Origin: Bordetella genomosp. 13
Lineage (GTDB): Bacteria; Pseudomonadota; Gammaproteobacteria; Burkholderiales; Burkholderiaceae_B
Assembly (NCBI RefSeq): GCF_007679965.1
Contig: NZ_VEHL01000002.1
Location: 542,235 to 606,234 of the forward strand
Length of the DNA stretch: 64,000 bases
Direction: 5' to 3'
The translations under genes and the position numbers were made by a program. Shown piece by piece: positions 19,326 to 28,223 of this stretch. Positions within the stretch are counted from its first letter, which is position 1; the number at the start of each line of letters is the position of its first letter. Below the pieces are notes generated by a model. That model did not search any database and had not been told where the DNA came from. It was given only the letters and a program-made list of their open reading frames with translations.

Positions 19326-19830
19326 CGAAACCCTGCTGGGCTTCGACTTCGGCGAAAAAAAGCTGGGCATCGCCATCGGCAACACGCTGACGCGACAGGC
19401 GCGTCCGCTGGAAATCATCTTCTCCGAAACCCGCCAGGCGCGCTTCGGCCGCATCGCCGAGCTGCTGCTCGAGTGGCAGCCGCAGCGCGTGGTGGTGGGC
19501 CTGGCGCTGGCCAGCGACGGCGGCGAACAGCCCGCCACCGCGCGCTGCCGGCGCTTCGCCAACCAGCTGCATGGCCGCTTCGGCCTGGCCGTCGAGCTGG
19601 TCGACGAACGCGGCTCCAGCATGGAAGCCCAGCAGCTGCTGGGCACGAACGCGCCCGACGATGCGGTGGCCGCGGCCGTCATCCTGCAACGCTACCTGGA
19701 TGCGCTGCCCGCGGACGGGGCTGCCCCGATCCGCGCGCAGCCCGGCGCGGCGCCCGCGGACGCGCCTCCATCCAATGGCTCCCCCCAGGACGAAAGCCCG
19801 ACGGGCGGCACGCCCGGTTCGCGAGTATGA
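19318..19830 (+). CDS. ruvX: Putative pre-16S rRNA nuclease / Holliday junction resolvase-like protein
   Basis: A 170-residue RNase H-fold protein (YqgF family) involved in 16S rRNA 5' maturation. The first acidic residue is in LGFDFGEKKLGIAIG, then VVGLALASDGG, and the VDERGSSMEAQQLL motif with the conserved DERxxS. The domain ends at about residue 136 (AVILQRYLDAL). The last 35 residues are a Pro/Ala/Gly-rich tail without homology to the core. It overlaps yqgE by eight bases. In many Burkholderiales pyrR, pyrB and pyrC follow; here the acyltransferase follows directly. Confidence 0.92.
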   Translation: MPDETLLGFDFGEKKLGIAIGNTLTRQARPLEIIFSETRQARFGRIAELLLEWQPQRVVVGLALASDGGEQPATARCRRFANQLHGRFGLAVELVDERGSSMEAQQLLGTNAPDDAVAAAVILQRYLDALPADGAAPIRAQPGAAPADAPPSNGSPQDESPTGGTPGSRV

Positions 19831-19888
19831 TGCTGCCCGCCCCCGGCCGCGCGCGTAGCGCCAGGGGTTCATCCCCGGAGACCACGAG

Positions 19889-20635
19889 TTGAACCTGCTG
19901 CGCTTCCTAGTCCGGCTGGCCCTGGTGCTGCCGCTCATCATCTTCGCCCTGCTGTGCGTCACCCTGGTCTATCCCTGGTTGCCGCTGGACGCGCGGGTGC
20001 GCCTGTGGCTGAACCGCACCTGGTCGCGCTGCCTGCTGCGCGCCTGCGGCATCAGGCTGACCGTACGCGGCGAGCCCCGCTACAAGGGCGCGGTGCTGTG
20101 GGTGGCCAACCACGTGTCGTGGATCGACATCTTCGTGGTCAACGCGGTGCGCGCCACGGCCTTCGTGGCCAAGGCCGAGATCCGTTCGTGGCCGTTGGTC
20201 GGGTGGCTGGCCGTGGGCGCGGGCACGCTGTTCATCGATCGCGGCCAGCGCCATGCGGTGCACGACATGGGCCAGGCCATCCACAAGTGCTTCAAGCGCG
20301 GCGATGCCGTGGGCCTGTTCCCCGAGGGCACCACCAGCGAGGGTTTCGCCCTGCGCCCCTTCCATGCCAGCCTGTTCGAGCCCGCGCGCCAGGCCGGCGT
20401 GGCCATCCAGCCCGTGGCCATGCGCTTCCTGCATCACGGCCAGCGCAGCGGCTTCGCGTCGTTCGTCGGCGAGGAAACCCTGGTGGCCAACATGTGGCGC
20501 GTGCTGGGCGGCAGCGGCGTCGCGGTCGAGCTGGTATTCCTGCCGGTGCTGCCCGGCACGGGCGAAGCCGGCGAACCGCCCACCCGCCTGGAGCTGTCGC
20601 GCATGGCGCGCGACGCCATCGGCAGCCAGCTCTAG
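19889..20635 (+). CDS. 1-acyl-sn-glycerol-3-phosphate acyltransferase (PlsC-like)
   Basis: A 248-residue membrane-associated acyltransferase of the PlsC family, which makes phosphatidic acid or N-acylates related lipids. An N-terminal helix (FLVRLALVLPLIIFALLC) is followed by the NHxxxxD motif in ANHVSWIDIFVVN near residue 75 and the FPEGTTSEG motif near residue 146. The start is TTG at 19889, with GGAG eight bases upstream; no ATG gives the full N-terminal helix. The product could be lysophosphatidic acid or an ornithine lipid, because PlsC and OlsA are hard to tell apart. Confidence 0.88.
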   Translation: MNLLRFLVRLALVLPLIIFALLCVTLVYPWLPLDARVRLWLNRTWSRCLLRACGIRLTVRGEPRYKGAVLWVANHVSWIDIFVVNAVRATAFVAKAEIRSWPLVGWLAVGAGTLFIDRGQRHAVHDMGQAIHKCFKRGDAVGLFPEGTTSEGFALRPFHASLFEPARQAGVAIQPVAMRFLHHGQRSGFASFVGEETLVANMWRVLGGSGVAVELVFLPVLPGTGEAGEPPTRLELSRMARDAIGSQL

Positions 20636-20726
20636 GACTGCCGGCGCAGGGTATGCGCACACGGGTCCAGGACCACACGGGTCCAGGCCGGCGCGGCTCT
20701 CGTCCACCCGGCGCCGGCCCTTCGCG

Positions 20727-21617
20727 CTAGCGTGGCGCCTCGACGGGTTCGGTCCGGCCCAGATAGTCGATCAGCAGTTCCGTCAGCACCCGTATCTTCC
20801 GGTCCGGATGCTGCGCGGGCGGGCGCACGACGTATACGCCGGCCGGCGGCGGCGGATAGCGCGTCATCACCGGCACCAGCGCGCCGCTGTCCACGTGTGC
20901 CCGGGTCAGGCAGTCGGGAACCCAGGCGATGCCCAGTCCCGCCACGGCGGCCGCCGTCAGCGCCGCGCCGTTGTCCGCCGTGAAGCGTCCGCGCGGATGC
21001 ACGGTGCGGATCCTGTCGCCGTCCATGAACTGCCAGCTTTCCGTGCCCTGCATCAGCGCCTGGTGGGCGGCGAGCTCGTCCGGCGTGTCGGGCGCTCCGT
21101 GCGCGGCGATGTAGGCCGGGCTGGCCACCAGCTTGCCGTACAGCGGTCCGACGCGGCGCGCGATCAGGTCCGAGTCCGGCAGGTAGCCCACCCGTATCGC
21201 GCAGTCGTATCCTTCCGCGACCAGGTCGACGAAGCGGTCGCTGTAGGCGGTATGGAGTTGCAGGCGCGGGTGGCGCCCGGCCATCTCCGCCAGCATGGGC
21301 GCCAGGTAGGTGGGGCCGATGGACAGGGGCGCGGCGACGCGCAGCCGGCCGCGCAGATCGCCGGCCGGCAGGATGGATTCCCTGGCCGCGTCGATGTCGG
21401 CGCAGACCCGCGCCGCATGGTCCCGGAAAGTGCTCCCGGCCTCGGTCAGGGCCGCGCCGCGGGTGGTGCGCGCCAGCAGCTGCACGCCCAGCTCCGCCTC
21501 GAGTCGCAGCAGCCGCCGGCTGACGATGGACTTGGCGACGCCCAGCCGACGCGCGGCGGGCGAGACACCCCCCGCGTCGGCCACTTCCACGAAGGTCCGG
21601 AGCTCCTCGATGTCCAC
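20727..21617 (-). CDS. LysR-family transcriptional regulator
   Basis: A 296-residue LysR-type regulator with the N-terminal winged helix-turn-helix (ELRTFVEVADAGGVSPAARR, then GVAKSIVSRRLLRLE) and a C-terminal effector-binding domain starting at about residue 90. The GTG at 21617 is chosen because it places the helix-turn-helix at the usual distance from the start. An in-frame ATG at 21662 is the alternative. It diverges from the isochorismatase-family gene 136 bases away and is probably its regulator. Confidence 0.88.
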   Translation of the reverse strand: MDIEELRTFVEVADAGGVSPAARRLGVAKSIVSRRLLRLEAELGVQLLARTTRGAALTEAGSTFRDHAARVCADIDAARESILPAGDLRGRLRVAAPLSIGPTYLAPMLAEMAGRHPRLQLHTAYSDRFVDLVAEGYDCAIRVGYLPDSDLIARRVGPLYGKLVASPAYIAAHGAPDTPDELAAHQALMQGTESWQFMDGDRIRTVHPRGRFTADNGAALTAAAVAGLGIAWVPDCLTRAHVDSGALVPVMTRYPPPPAGVYVVRPPAQHPDRKIRVLTELLIDYLGRTEPVEAPR

Positions 21618-21753
21618 GTCGGCGTTCCTGTCATGGCGACACAGCGTCGCTCGGAAAGGCAATATCGTACCAACAGGAGGAATGCCAGAATCCTTTCCAG
21701 GCCGTGCCGCATCCGGCGCGGGCCTTCGAAACCCTCTTCAAAAGGATTCCCGC

Positions 21754-22404
21754 ATGGCATTGCGCAATGGTCTTGATTCCCTGCTTCGCCCCGAAGACTC
21801 GGTGCTGGTCCTGATCGACCACCAGCCCTACCAGCTTGCGAACGTCAACAGCCACGAGCCGCAGATGGTGATCAACAACGCGGCGGGGCTTGCAAAGGCC
21901 GCCAGGGCCTTCGGCGTTCCCACCACCCTGACCAGCGTGATCGCCGAGCGGGGCGGCCTCATCTTCCCGCAGATCACCGAGGTGTTCCCCGGCCAGGAGG
22001 TGATCGACCGCACGCTCATCAACACCTGGCAGGACCGGAAAGTCGTGGAGGCGGTCGAGGCGACGGGCCGCAAGCAACTGGTCATCGCGGGCCTGTGGAC
22101 CGAGGTGTGCGTGGCGATGCCCGTGATCCAGGCGCTGGGCGAAGGCTGGGACGTGACGGTGATCACCGACGCGTCGGGCGCCGTGTCCGCCGAGGCGCAC
22201 CAGGTCGCCATCCAGCGCATGATCGCGGCCGGCGCCAACATGATGACGTGGCTCGCGCTGGCTGCGGAATGGCAGCGCGACTGGGCCCGCGCCGATTCGG
22301 CGGCCAGGCTGACGGAAGTCATCCAGCAGCACGCGGGCGGCAGCGGCATCGCCTATCTGTGGGAGCAGCAACTGCTGAACACACCGGCGCCCGCCCAGGC
22401 CTGA
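21754..22404 (+). CDS. Isochorismatase-family hydrolase (YcaC-like)
   Basis: A 216-residue cysteine hydrolase. The first catalytic Asp is in VLVLIDHQPYQ near residue 27, the lysine is expected in the RKVVEAVEATGRKQL region, and the nucleophile cysteine is in LWTEVCVAMPVIQAL near residue 118. Members of this family split amides or act on isochorismate-like substrates. YcaC-type proteins are orphans with unknown substrate. It lies alone opposite a LysR gene. The ATG at 21754 has AAGGA seven to ten bases upstream. Confidence 0.88.
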   Translation: MALRNGLDSLLRPEDSVLVLIDHQPYQLANVNSHEPQMVINNAAGLAKAARAFGVPTTLTSVIAERGGLIFPQITEVFPGQEVIDRTLINTWQDRKVVEAVEATGRKQLVIAGLWTEVCVAMPVIQALGEGWDVTVITDASGAVSAEAHQVAIQRMIAAGANMMTWLALAAEWQRDWARADSAARLTEVIQQHAGGSGIAYLWEQQLLNTPAPAQA

Positions 22405-22532
22405 TCCGGACGAGGGAAGGGGCGCCGCGGCGTCTTTTCAACGGCGCGAGGCGATGGACACGCCATGCCCGTACCCTGTCCGAGGCCATGGACGCGCGCT
22501 CCGGCAAGCCGTCGCGTCCATGGCTCTGGCGC

Positions 22533-23528
22533 TCAGTCCAGCGAGATCTTCGCGTCCTGCACCACCTTCTGCCATTTGGCGATCTCGGCGCGGCGGAAGG
22601 TATCCAGTTCGGCGGGCGTGGAGCCGATGATCTCGGCGCCGATGCCCGCCAGCGTGCGCGCCACGTCGGGTTCCTTCAGCACTTCGGCCAGCGCCCCGGA
22701 CACCTGGTCGATGATGGACGCGGGCGTGCCGGCCGGCGCGAACACGGCATTCCATTCGTAGCTCTCGTAGCCCGGCACGCCCGATTCGGCGATGGTGGGC
22801 AGGTCCGGCACGGCCGGCGAGCGCGTCGAGCCGCCCACGGCCACGGGCCGCAGCTTGCCGTTCTTTATATGCGACCACGAGGAGCCCAGGCTGGCGAACA
22901 TCACCGGCACCTGGCCCGCCATCACGTCCACCATGGCCGGGCCGCCACCCTTGTAGGCCACGTGTACCAGCTTCGTGCCGGCCAGCACGTTGAACAGCTC
23001 GCCGGCCAGATGCTGCGCCGAACCGGGGCCGGCCGAGGCGAAGTACACGTGCGTGCGCGTGTCCTTGCCCTGCCGCACCAGGTCGGCCACGGACTTGACC
23101 TCGTACGAGGGCGTGACGACCAGCACGTTGGGCACGCGCAGCAGCAGCGAGACCGGCGCGAAGTCGGCCAGCGTGTCGAACTGCATCTTGCTGTGCAGCG
23201 CCGGATTCTGCGCGTGGTTGGAGGCATCCAGCATCAGCGTGTAGCCGTCGGGCTTGGCCTTGGAGGCGTAGGCGCCGCCGATCATGCCGCCCGCGCCGCC
23301 GCGGTTCTCGATCACCACGGGCTGGCCCAGCTTCTCGGCCAGCTTGGGGCCGATCAGGCGGGCAACCACGTCCACCGTGCCGCCGGGCGGGTAGGTGACC
23401 ACCAGCGTGAGGGGGCGTTCGGGCCAGGCCGCGGCGGCCGTTCCGACGGCCGCCAGCGACAGCAGGGCGGCCGCGCCGGCGCGGCCCAGGCCCAGGGCCA
23501 CGCGGCCCAGTCGGGAAATTGTCTTCAT
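22533..23528 (-). CDS. Bug-family periplasmic receptor (tripartite tricarboxylate transporter type)
   Basis: A 331-residue periplasmic solute receptor. The N-terminus has an arginine-containing start, a hydrophobic stretch and an AAAAWPERP cleavage region, so it is exported. Then come TLVVTYPPGGTVDVVARLIG and the beta-alpha-beta core with VIENRGGAGGMIGGAYASKA, the two hallmark Bug loops that grip a carboxylate. There are no TctA/TctB membrane genes nearby, as is usual for Bordetella Bug proteins. It follows the amidohydrolase gene with an ATGA overlap, so ligand and enzyme substrate are probably related. Confidence 0.92.
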   Translation of the reverse strand: MKTISRLGRVALGLGRAGAAALLSLAAVGTAAAAWPERPLTLVVTYPPGGTVDVVARLIGPKLAEKLGQPVVIENRGGAGGMIGGAYASKAKPDGYTLMLDASNHAQNPALHSKMQFDTLADFAPVSLLLRVPNVLVVTPSYEVKSVADLVRQGKDTRTHVYFASAGPGSAQHLAGELFNVLAGTKLVHVAYKGGGPAMVDVMAGQVPVMFASLGSSWSHIKNGKLRPVAVGGSTRSPAVPDLPTIAESGVPGYESYEWNAVFAPAGTPASIIDQVSGALAEVLKEPDVARTLAGIGAEIIGSTPAELDTFRRAEIAKWQKVVQDAKISLD

Positions 23529-24355
23529 GCGTCTTCTCCTTGGAATTGGAATAGGGTCAGGGGTGTCGTGGACAGCACGCCGCGCCGGTCGGCGGGGTCG
23601 TCCAGCCAGGCGTCCAGCCAGGCCAGGCTGGACGCGTAGTCCGCGCGGTCGCGGTGTTCGGTATGGGGCCAGTCGCTGCCCCACATCAGGCGGTCGGGGC
23701 CGTAGGCGGCCAGCAGCACGCGCGCGGCCTCGCGGCCGCAGTCCAGGGTCTGGCCGCCGGGCCAGTTGCGATAGGGCGCGGACAGCTTCACCCACACCCG
23801 GCCGGTGCCGGCGTGGACGAGCAGGTGACGCAGGTCGTCCAGCCGGCCCGGGCGGCCGAAATGGTCGACCACCACGCGGCAGTCCTGCGCGAGCAGCGGC
23901 GGCAGCAGGGCCGGCAGGCGGGCCGCCGGCGCGTGCACTTCCACGTGCCAGTCCAGCGCGTTGGCGCGTGCCAGCAGGGCGCGCCAGCCGGCGTCGGCGA
24001 AGTCGGGGTCGGGCAGGCCCATCAGGTTCAGGCGCATGCCCACCACGCCGGCGCCAGCGAGTTCGCGCAGCCGGGCGTCGTCGAACCCGGTGTCCACCAC
24101 CGCCACGCCGCGCAGCCGGCCCGCCGCCGCCTGCAGCGCGCGCACCATGTAGCGGTTGTCGGTCCCCAGGAAGCTGGGCTGGACCAGCACGCCATGGCGC
24201 AGTCCGTTCGCGTCCAGCAGCGCCAGGTATTGCTCCAGGAAGGCGTCGTAATCGGGCGCGTAGCGGCGCTGCGGTGCCAGCGGCAGGCCGCGTTCGAACA
24301 CGTGGGCGTGGGTATCGACCGCGGCATAGGGGCGAGGGTCGGTTGCCTGGGGCAA
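23525..24355 (-). CDS. Amidohydrolase family protein (LigI / 2-pyrone-4,6-dicarboxylate lactonase-like)
   Basis: About 276 residues forming a metal-dependent TIM-barrel hydrolase. DTHAHVFERG near the start is the first metal-binding strand, VVDHFGRPGR lies in the middle, and LMWGSDWPHTEH near the end holds the last catalytic aspartate. This set is that of the COG3618/LigI group, which opens lactones such as 2-pyrone-4,6-dicarboxylate or sugar lactones. No ATG is available. The TTG at 24355 (MPQATDPRPY) has GGAG six bases upstream and is taken as the start. It is co-translated with a Bug receptor and diverges from a LysR regulator. Confidence 0.82.
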   Translation of the reverse strand: MPQATDPRPYAAVDTHAHVFERGLPLAPQRRYAPDYDAFLEQYLALLDANGLRHGVLVQPSFLGTDNRYMVRALQAAAGRLRGVAVVDTGFDDARLRELAGAGVVGMRLNLMGLPDPDFADAGWRALLARANALDWHVEVHAPAARLPALLPPLLAQDCRVVVDHFGRPGRLDDLRHLLVHAGTGRVWVKLSAPYRNWPGGQTLDCGREAARVLLAAYGPDRLMWGSDWPHTEHRDRADYASSLAWLDAWLDDPADRRGVLSTTPLTLFQFQGEDA

Positions 24356-24422
24356 GGCTGTCTCCGTCTTTGGCGCACGGCATGGCGCCGTGCATATAGG
24401 GCGGAATTCTAGGAAGCCTTTC

Positions 24423-24471
24423 CATATCGTTCTATATTCACCGTCTGATTTATACATATCGGTTCAATATG
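24423..24471. promoter_or_regulatory. Two matching LysR-type palindromes between regulator and amidohydrolase genes
   Basis: CATATCGTTCTATAT (24423-24437) and CATATCGGTTCAATATG (24455-24471) are near-identical interrupted palindromes about 33 bp apart centre to centre, three helical turns. The second is an exact CATAT/ATATG inverted pair and overlaps the ATG of the LysR gene, which would allow autorepression. The region between the genes is unusually AT-rich. Confidence 0.6.
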
Positions 24472-25374
24472 GAAACGCGACATCTGCGTCATTTTCTGGC
24501 CGTGGTGGAACACGGCAGCGTCAGCCGCGCGGCGGCCTGGCTGGGCATGGCCCAGCCCGCGCTCAGCCAATCGCTGGCGCGCATGGAAAAGGAACTGGGC
24601 GTGGCCCTGTTCGAGCGCTCGCGCCGTGGCGCGCGGCCCACGGCGGCGGCGCGCGCCATACTCGAGGACGTGCGGGTCAGCGTGGCGCGCATCGACGCCG
24701 CCGCGCGCCATGCGCGGCTGATCGCCCACGGCAGCGCGGGCCAGCTCACCATCGGACTGGTGTCGTCCGCCCTGTTCGAGATGCTGCCCCGCGCGCTGCG
24801 GGCATTGCGCCGCCAGGCGCCCGGCGTGAAGGTGGTGCTGCGCGAGATGAGCAACGCGGAGCAGGCCGAGGCTCTGCAGGCCGGCGAAATCGACATCGGA
24901 CTGATGCACACGCCCGTCGCGGTGGGCGGCCGCATGCGCGAGCGCCAACTGCTGCGCGACCGGCTGGTCGCGGCCATACCCGACGAATTCGAGACCGGGC
25001 CGGACGGCAAGGTGTCGCTGGCGCAGATCGCCAGCGCGGGCCTGGTGCTGTATCCGCAGAACCAGCTGCCGGTGCTGTACGCGGGCATCCTGGACGCCAT
25101 GCGCAAGGCGGGCCTGGAAACCCACGTGGCACAGGAGGCCAACCGGACGCTGACGGTGCTGGCCTGCGTGGCCGGGGGATGCGGCGTGGCGCTGCTGCCC
25201 AGCTGGATACGCGCGCTGGATTTCCGCGGCGTGCGCTTCTGCGAAGTGCGGGACGGCGCGGGCCTGCCCGGCTTCGACCTCAGCGCGATCTGGCCGGCGC
25301 GCTCGGTGCCGACGCTGGCCGACTTGTTCGCCGGGCTGGACCTGGGGCCGCTGGGCGAACCCGCGACGGACTAG
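24469..25374 (+). CDS. LysR-family transcriptional regulator
   Basis: A 301-residue LysR-type regulator. The helix-turn-helix is at residues 1-60 (TRHLRHFLAVVEHGSVSRAA, then LGMAQPALSQSLARMEKELG). The effector domain follows from about residue 90 (GQLTIGLVSSALFEMLPRAL). It starts METRHLRHF directly downstream of paired palindromes and diverges from the amidohydrolase-Bug pair 113 bases away, its most probable target. Its 3' end lies 15 bases from the convergent apaH stop. Confidence 0.93.
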   Translation: METRHLRHFLAVVEHGSVSRAAAWLGMAQPALSQSLARMEKELGVALFERSRRGARPTAAARAILEDVRVSVARIDAAARHARLIAHGSAGQLTIGLVSSALFEMLPRALRALRRQAPGVKVVLREMSNAEQAEALQAGEIDIGLMHTPVAVGGRMRERQLLRDRLVAAIPDEFETGPDGKVSLAQIASAGLVLYPQNQLPVLYAGILDAMRKAGLETHVAQEANRTLTVLACVAGGCGVALLPSWIRALDFRGVRFCEVRDGAGLPGFDLSAIWPARSVPTLADLFAGLDLGPLGEPATD

Positions 25375-25389
25375 GAGCGGCCGAGGCGC

Positions 25390-26226
25390 CTATTTGCCGC
25401 CCATCGGGTCGCGGAACTGCGAGCAGCGGATCTGCACCAGCTTGCGGTCCTGCAGCCGCACGGCGCTGAGCGCGCCACCCCAGATGCAGCCCGAATCCAG
25501 GCAGATGACGTCGTCGCGCATCAGCAGGCCCAACGTGGACCAGTGGCCGAACACCACGGTCACGTCGCGCGTGGCGCGCTTGGGCACGTCGAACCACGGG
25601 ATCAGGCCATTGGGCCAGGCGCCGGGCGCGACCTTGGTGGCGAATTCCATGTGGCCCTGCTGCGTGCACAGGCGGATGCGCGTCAGCGCGTTGATGATGA
25701 CGCGCAGGCGCTTGCCGCCGCCGTAATCGTCCTTCCACACCACCGGCTCGTTGCCGTACATCTTCTGCAGCGACTTCTGCCAGTTGTCGCCACGCAGGGC
25801 GTCCTGCACCTCGGCGGCCAGCGACAGGGTCTTGGCCACGTCCCACTTGGCCAGCACGCCGGCATGCACCAGCAGGTGGTCGTGCTCGAAATGGGCCAGC
25901 GGACGGAAGCGCAGCCAGTCGATCAGGTCGCTGGCGTCGGGCGCGTTCAGGATCTCGTCCAGGGTGTCCGACTTGGACGGCTTGCGCACGCCGGCCGCGG
26001 CGGCCAGCAGGTGCAGGTCATGGTTGCCCAGCACCGCGACACTGCGGTCTTCCAGCATCATGATGCGGCGCAGGGAGGCCAGCGACTGCGGACCCCGATT
26101 GATCAGGTCGCCGGCGAACCAGAACTGCGCCTCGGGTTCGCCCGCCAGTTCCGGGTGCGCCAGCAGGTCTTCCAGCGGATCGCAGCATCCCTGCACATCG
26201 CCGATCATCCAGATGCTGCCTTTCAT
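25390..26226 (-). CDS. apaH: Bis(5'-nucleosyl)-tetraphosphatase, symmetrical
   Basis: A 278-residue metallophosphatase that cleaves diadenosine tetraphosphate symmetrically to two ADP and can remove Np4 RNA caps. The metal-binding motifs are in order: [16 protein letters not shown] near residue 7, [12 protein letters not shown] near residue 37, [11 protein letters not shown] near residue 65, [10 protein letters not shown] near residue 121, and VFGHWSTLG near residue 223. The ATG at 26226 overlaps the lptG stop (ATGA). The pairing with lptG is probably transcriptional only. Confidence 0.95.
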   Translation of the reverse strand: MKGSIWMIGDVQGCCDPLEDLLAHPELAGEPEAQFWFAGDLINRGPQSLASLRRIMMLEDRSVAVLGNHDLHLLAAAAGVRKPSKSDTLDEILNAPDASDLIDWLRFRPLAHFEHDHLLVHAGVLAKWDVAKTLSLAAEVQDALRGDNWQKSLQKMYGNEPVVWKDDYGGGKRLRVIINALTRIRLCTQQGHMEFATKVAPGAWPNGLIPWFDVPKRATRDVTVVFGHWSTLGLLMRDDVICLDSGCIWGGALSAVRLQDRKLVQIRCSQFRDPMGGK

Positions 26227-27401
26227 GCGGGCACTCTTCTCCAGGGCCAGCGGCGTTCGACCAGGCGGCCCACCACGTGCCGGTATTCCATCAAGGTAAG
26301 GGCGCCGAAGGCCAGCAGCAAGGCGGCCACGTTCGGACCCAGGGCCGTCAGCCAGGGCGGCCAGCGGCTGAGCATGCCGACGTTCAGCGCCAGCTGGTTG
26401 AGCATGAAGAAGCCCACGCCCAGCAGGATGCCGATGAATACCTTCGCGCCCACGCCGCCGCGGCGGGTCTGCATGAAGCTGATCGGCGCGGCGATCGTGA
26501 TCATGACCAGCAGCGTGAACGGGTAGACCGCCTTGCGCCACAGGGCGACGATCTGCCGGTCGGCCTGCAGCTGGTTGTTGTGCAGATAGTCGATGTAGTC
26601 CAGCAGGGTGACGATGGACATGCGCTCGGGCGTCAGCACGCGCGCCAGCAGGCGTTCGGGGCTGAGGGTGGTGTCCAGCGCCAGTTCGGGCAGCCTGGTG
26701 ACCTGCGCCGGCGGCCGTTCGGGCGGACGGGCGTTGGCCAGGGCCTCGGCGGCGTTGGGGTCGATGCGCGTCTGGACGACGTCGGTCAGGGTCAGGCTGC
26801 CGCTGCGCAGCACGCCCGAGGGGGCCTGCCAGGTGGCGGACAGTTCGAGGTCCTTCTTGAATTCGTACAGCATCACGTCGCCGACCTGGCCGCTGGCCAG
26901 CAGCTTCTGGATGTTGATGATGCGGGTGCCGCCTTCGCGCGTGGGCTCCTTGAACCAGTAGCCGCTGGCCAGCCGGCCGCCGCCCGCCTTGCCGCGCAGC
27001 ATCAGGTTGGCCTCGCCGGTGCGGATCTCGGCCTCGGGCGTGACGAACTCGGACAGCAGCAGCGCACCCACCATCAGCGGAATGGTGATCAGCCACAGCG
27101 TGCCCAGCAGGCGCATGCCGCTGACGCCGGAGACGCGCAGGATGACCAGCTCGTTGCGCTGCGCCAGGCCCGCGAGGGCCAGGATGGAGCCGATCAGCAG
27201 CCCGATGGGCAGCAGGTCGTACAGCCGGGTAGGCAGTGCCAGGCCCTGCATGTAGAACAGGGCGAGCATGGTGAAGGTTTTGCCGACGTTGTCCAGATCG
27301 TCGACCAGCGCGAAGAACGTGAACAGTCCCAGCAGGGCCAGCAGGACCACTGCGCAGGAGCGATAGATTTCGCGAGCCAGGTAGCGGCGGGCGGTACGCA
27401 T
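26223..27401 (-). CDS. lptG: LPS export system permease LptG
   Basis: A 392-residue inner-membrane subunit of the LptB2FG extractor, which pulls lipopolysaccharide out of the inner membrane towards LptC. It has six helices in two groups (about residues 10-120 and 300-370) around a periplasmic jellyroll. [18 protein letters not shown] after the first helix and [17 protein letters not shown] are LptF/LptG landmarks, the latter being the coupling helix that contacts Lpt[21 protein letters not shown] is in the second helical group. LptF is not adjacent here, although the two are often paired. The start at 27401 gives the expected [15 protein letters not shown]. Confidence 0.92.
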   Translation of the reverse strand: MRTARRYLAREIYRSCAVVLLALLGLFTFFALVDDLDNVGKTFTMLALFYMQGLALPTRLYDLLPIGLLIGSILALAGLAQRNELVILRVSGVSGMRLLGTLWLITIPLMVGALLLSEFVTPEAEIRTGEANLMLRGKAGGGRLASGYWFKEPTREGGTRIINIQKLLASGQVGDVMLYEFKKDLELSATWQAPSGVLRSGSLTLTDVVQTRIDPNAAEALANARPPERPPAQVTRLPELALDTTLSPERLLARVLTPERMSIVTLLDYIDYLHNNQLQADRQIVALWRKAVYPFTLLVMITIAAPISFMQTRRGGVGAKVFIGILLGVGFFMLNQLALNVGMLSRWPPWLTALGPNVAALLLAFGALTLMEYRHVVGRLVERRWPWRRVPA

Positions 27402-27484
27402 TGGGGGGATCGAACAGGATGGGACGTCTAAACGTGAAGCTTAACAAAATCTGCGCGCCGCATCGGCCGTACCTCGCCTGTTCG

Positions 27485-28219
27485 TCAGGGGATTTCCGCC
27501 TGGCGCATGCGGGCCGAGATGGTGGAGGCCCGCGAATTCAGGTAGCCCGTGCTGCGGTGGCGGTCGTAATAGCGCGGATTGGGCAGCATGGCGGCCAGTT
27601 TGGCCGCCTGGTAGGAGCCCAGCCCGCTGGCGCCGGTGTTGTAGTAATGCTGCGACGCCGCCTGCGCGCCGAACACGCCCGTGCCCCATTCGGCCACGTT
27701 CAGGTAGAGCTCGAGGATGCGCTGCTTGGACATGACGTGTTCGATCATGTAGGTCAGCACCAATTCCTGGCCCTTGCGCAGATAGGTGCGCGAGCCGGAC
27801 AGGAACAGGTTCTTGGCCAGCTGCTGCGTGATGGTCGAGCCGCCGCGGCGCTTGTCGCGCCCCAGTTCCTCCTGGCGCTGGTTGTACTCCCAGGCCTTGC
27901 GGATGGCCTCCCATTCGACGCCGTCGTGCTCGACGAAGTTGGCGTCTTCCGAGGCGACCACGGCGCGCTTGAGCGACTCGCTGATCTTGTCATAGGGCAC
28001 CCATTCGTACTTCAGCTTGAAGTCGGGGTCGTCCTCGCGCAGGCGCGACAGCTCTTCGCGCATCACCGCGCTGCTGCCGGGCGGCTGGTAGGCGTACCAG
28101 ACCACCATGCAGAACAACCACAGCTGGTACAGGATCACCAGGCACAGGATGGCCATGACGGCCATCGCCGTCATCCGCCATATCGACATGCGCCGCGCCG
28201 GGCGGCTGCCGCGGGCCAC
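27485..28219 (-). CDS. mtgA: Monofunctional biosynthetic peptidoglycan transglycosylase
   Basis: A 244-residue GT51 glycosyltransferase anchored by one N-terminal helix ([20 protein letters not shown]). It polymerises lipid II. The catalytic glutamate motif is [16 protein letters not shown], then [17 protein letters not shown], and the late motif [20 protein letters not shown]. The GTG at 28219 is chosen because GAGGG lies eight bases upstream and it begins four bases after the aroE stop. The ATG at 28189 (MSIWRM) is a shorter alternative. Confidence 0.93.
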   Translation of the reverse strand: MARGSRPARRMSIWRMTAMAVMAILCLVILYQLWLFCMVVWYAYQPPGSSAVMREELSRLREDDPDFKLKYEWVPYDKISESLKRAVVASEDANFVEHDGVEWEAIRKAWEYNQRQEELGRDKRRGGSTITQQLAKNLFLSGSRTYLRKGQELVLTYMIEHVMSKQRILELYLNVAEWGTGVFGAQAASQHYYNTGASGLGSYQAAKLAAMLPNPRYYDRHRSTGYLNSRASTISARMRQAEIP

Positions 28220-28223
28220 GCCG

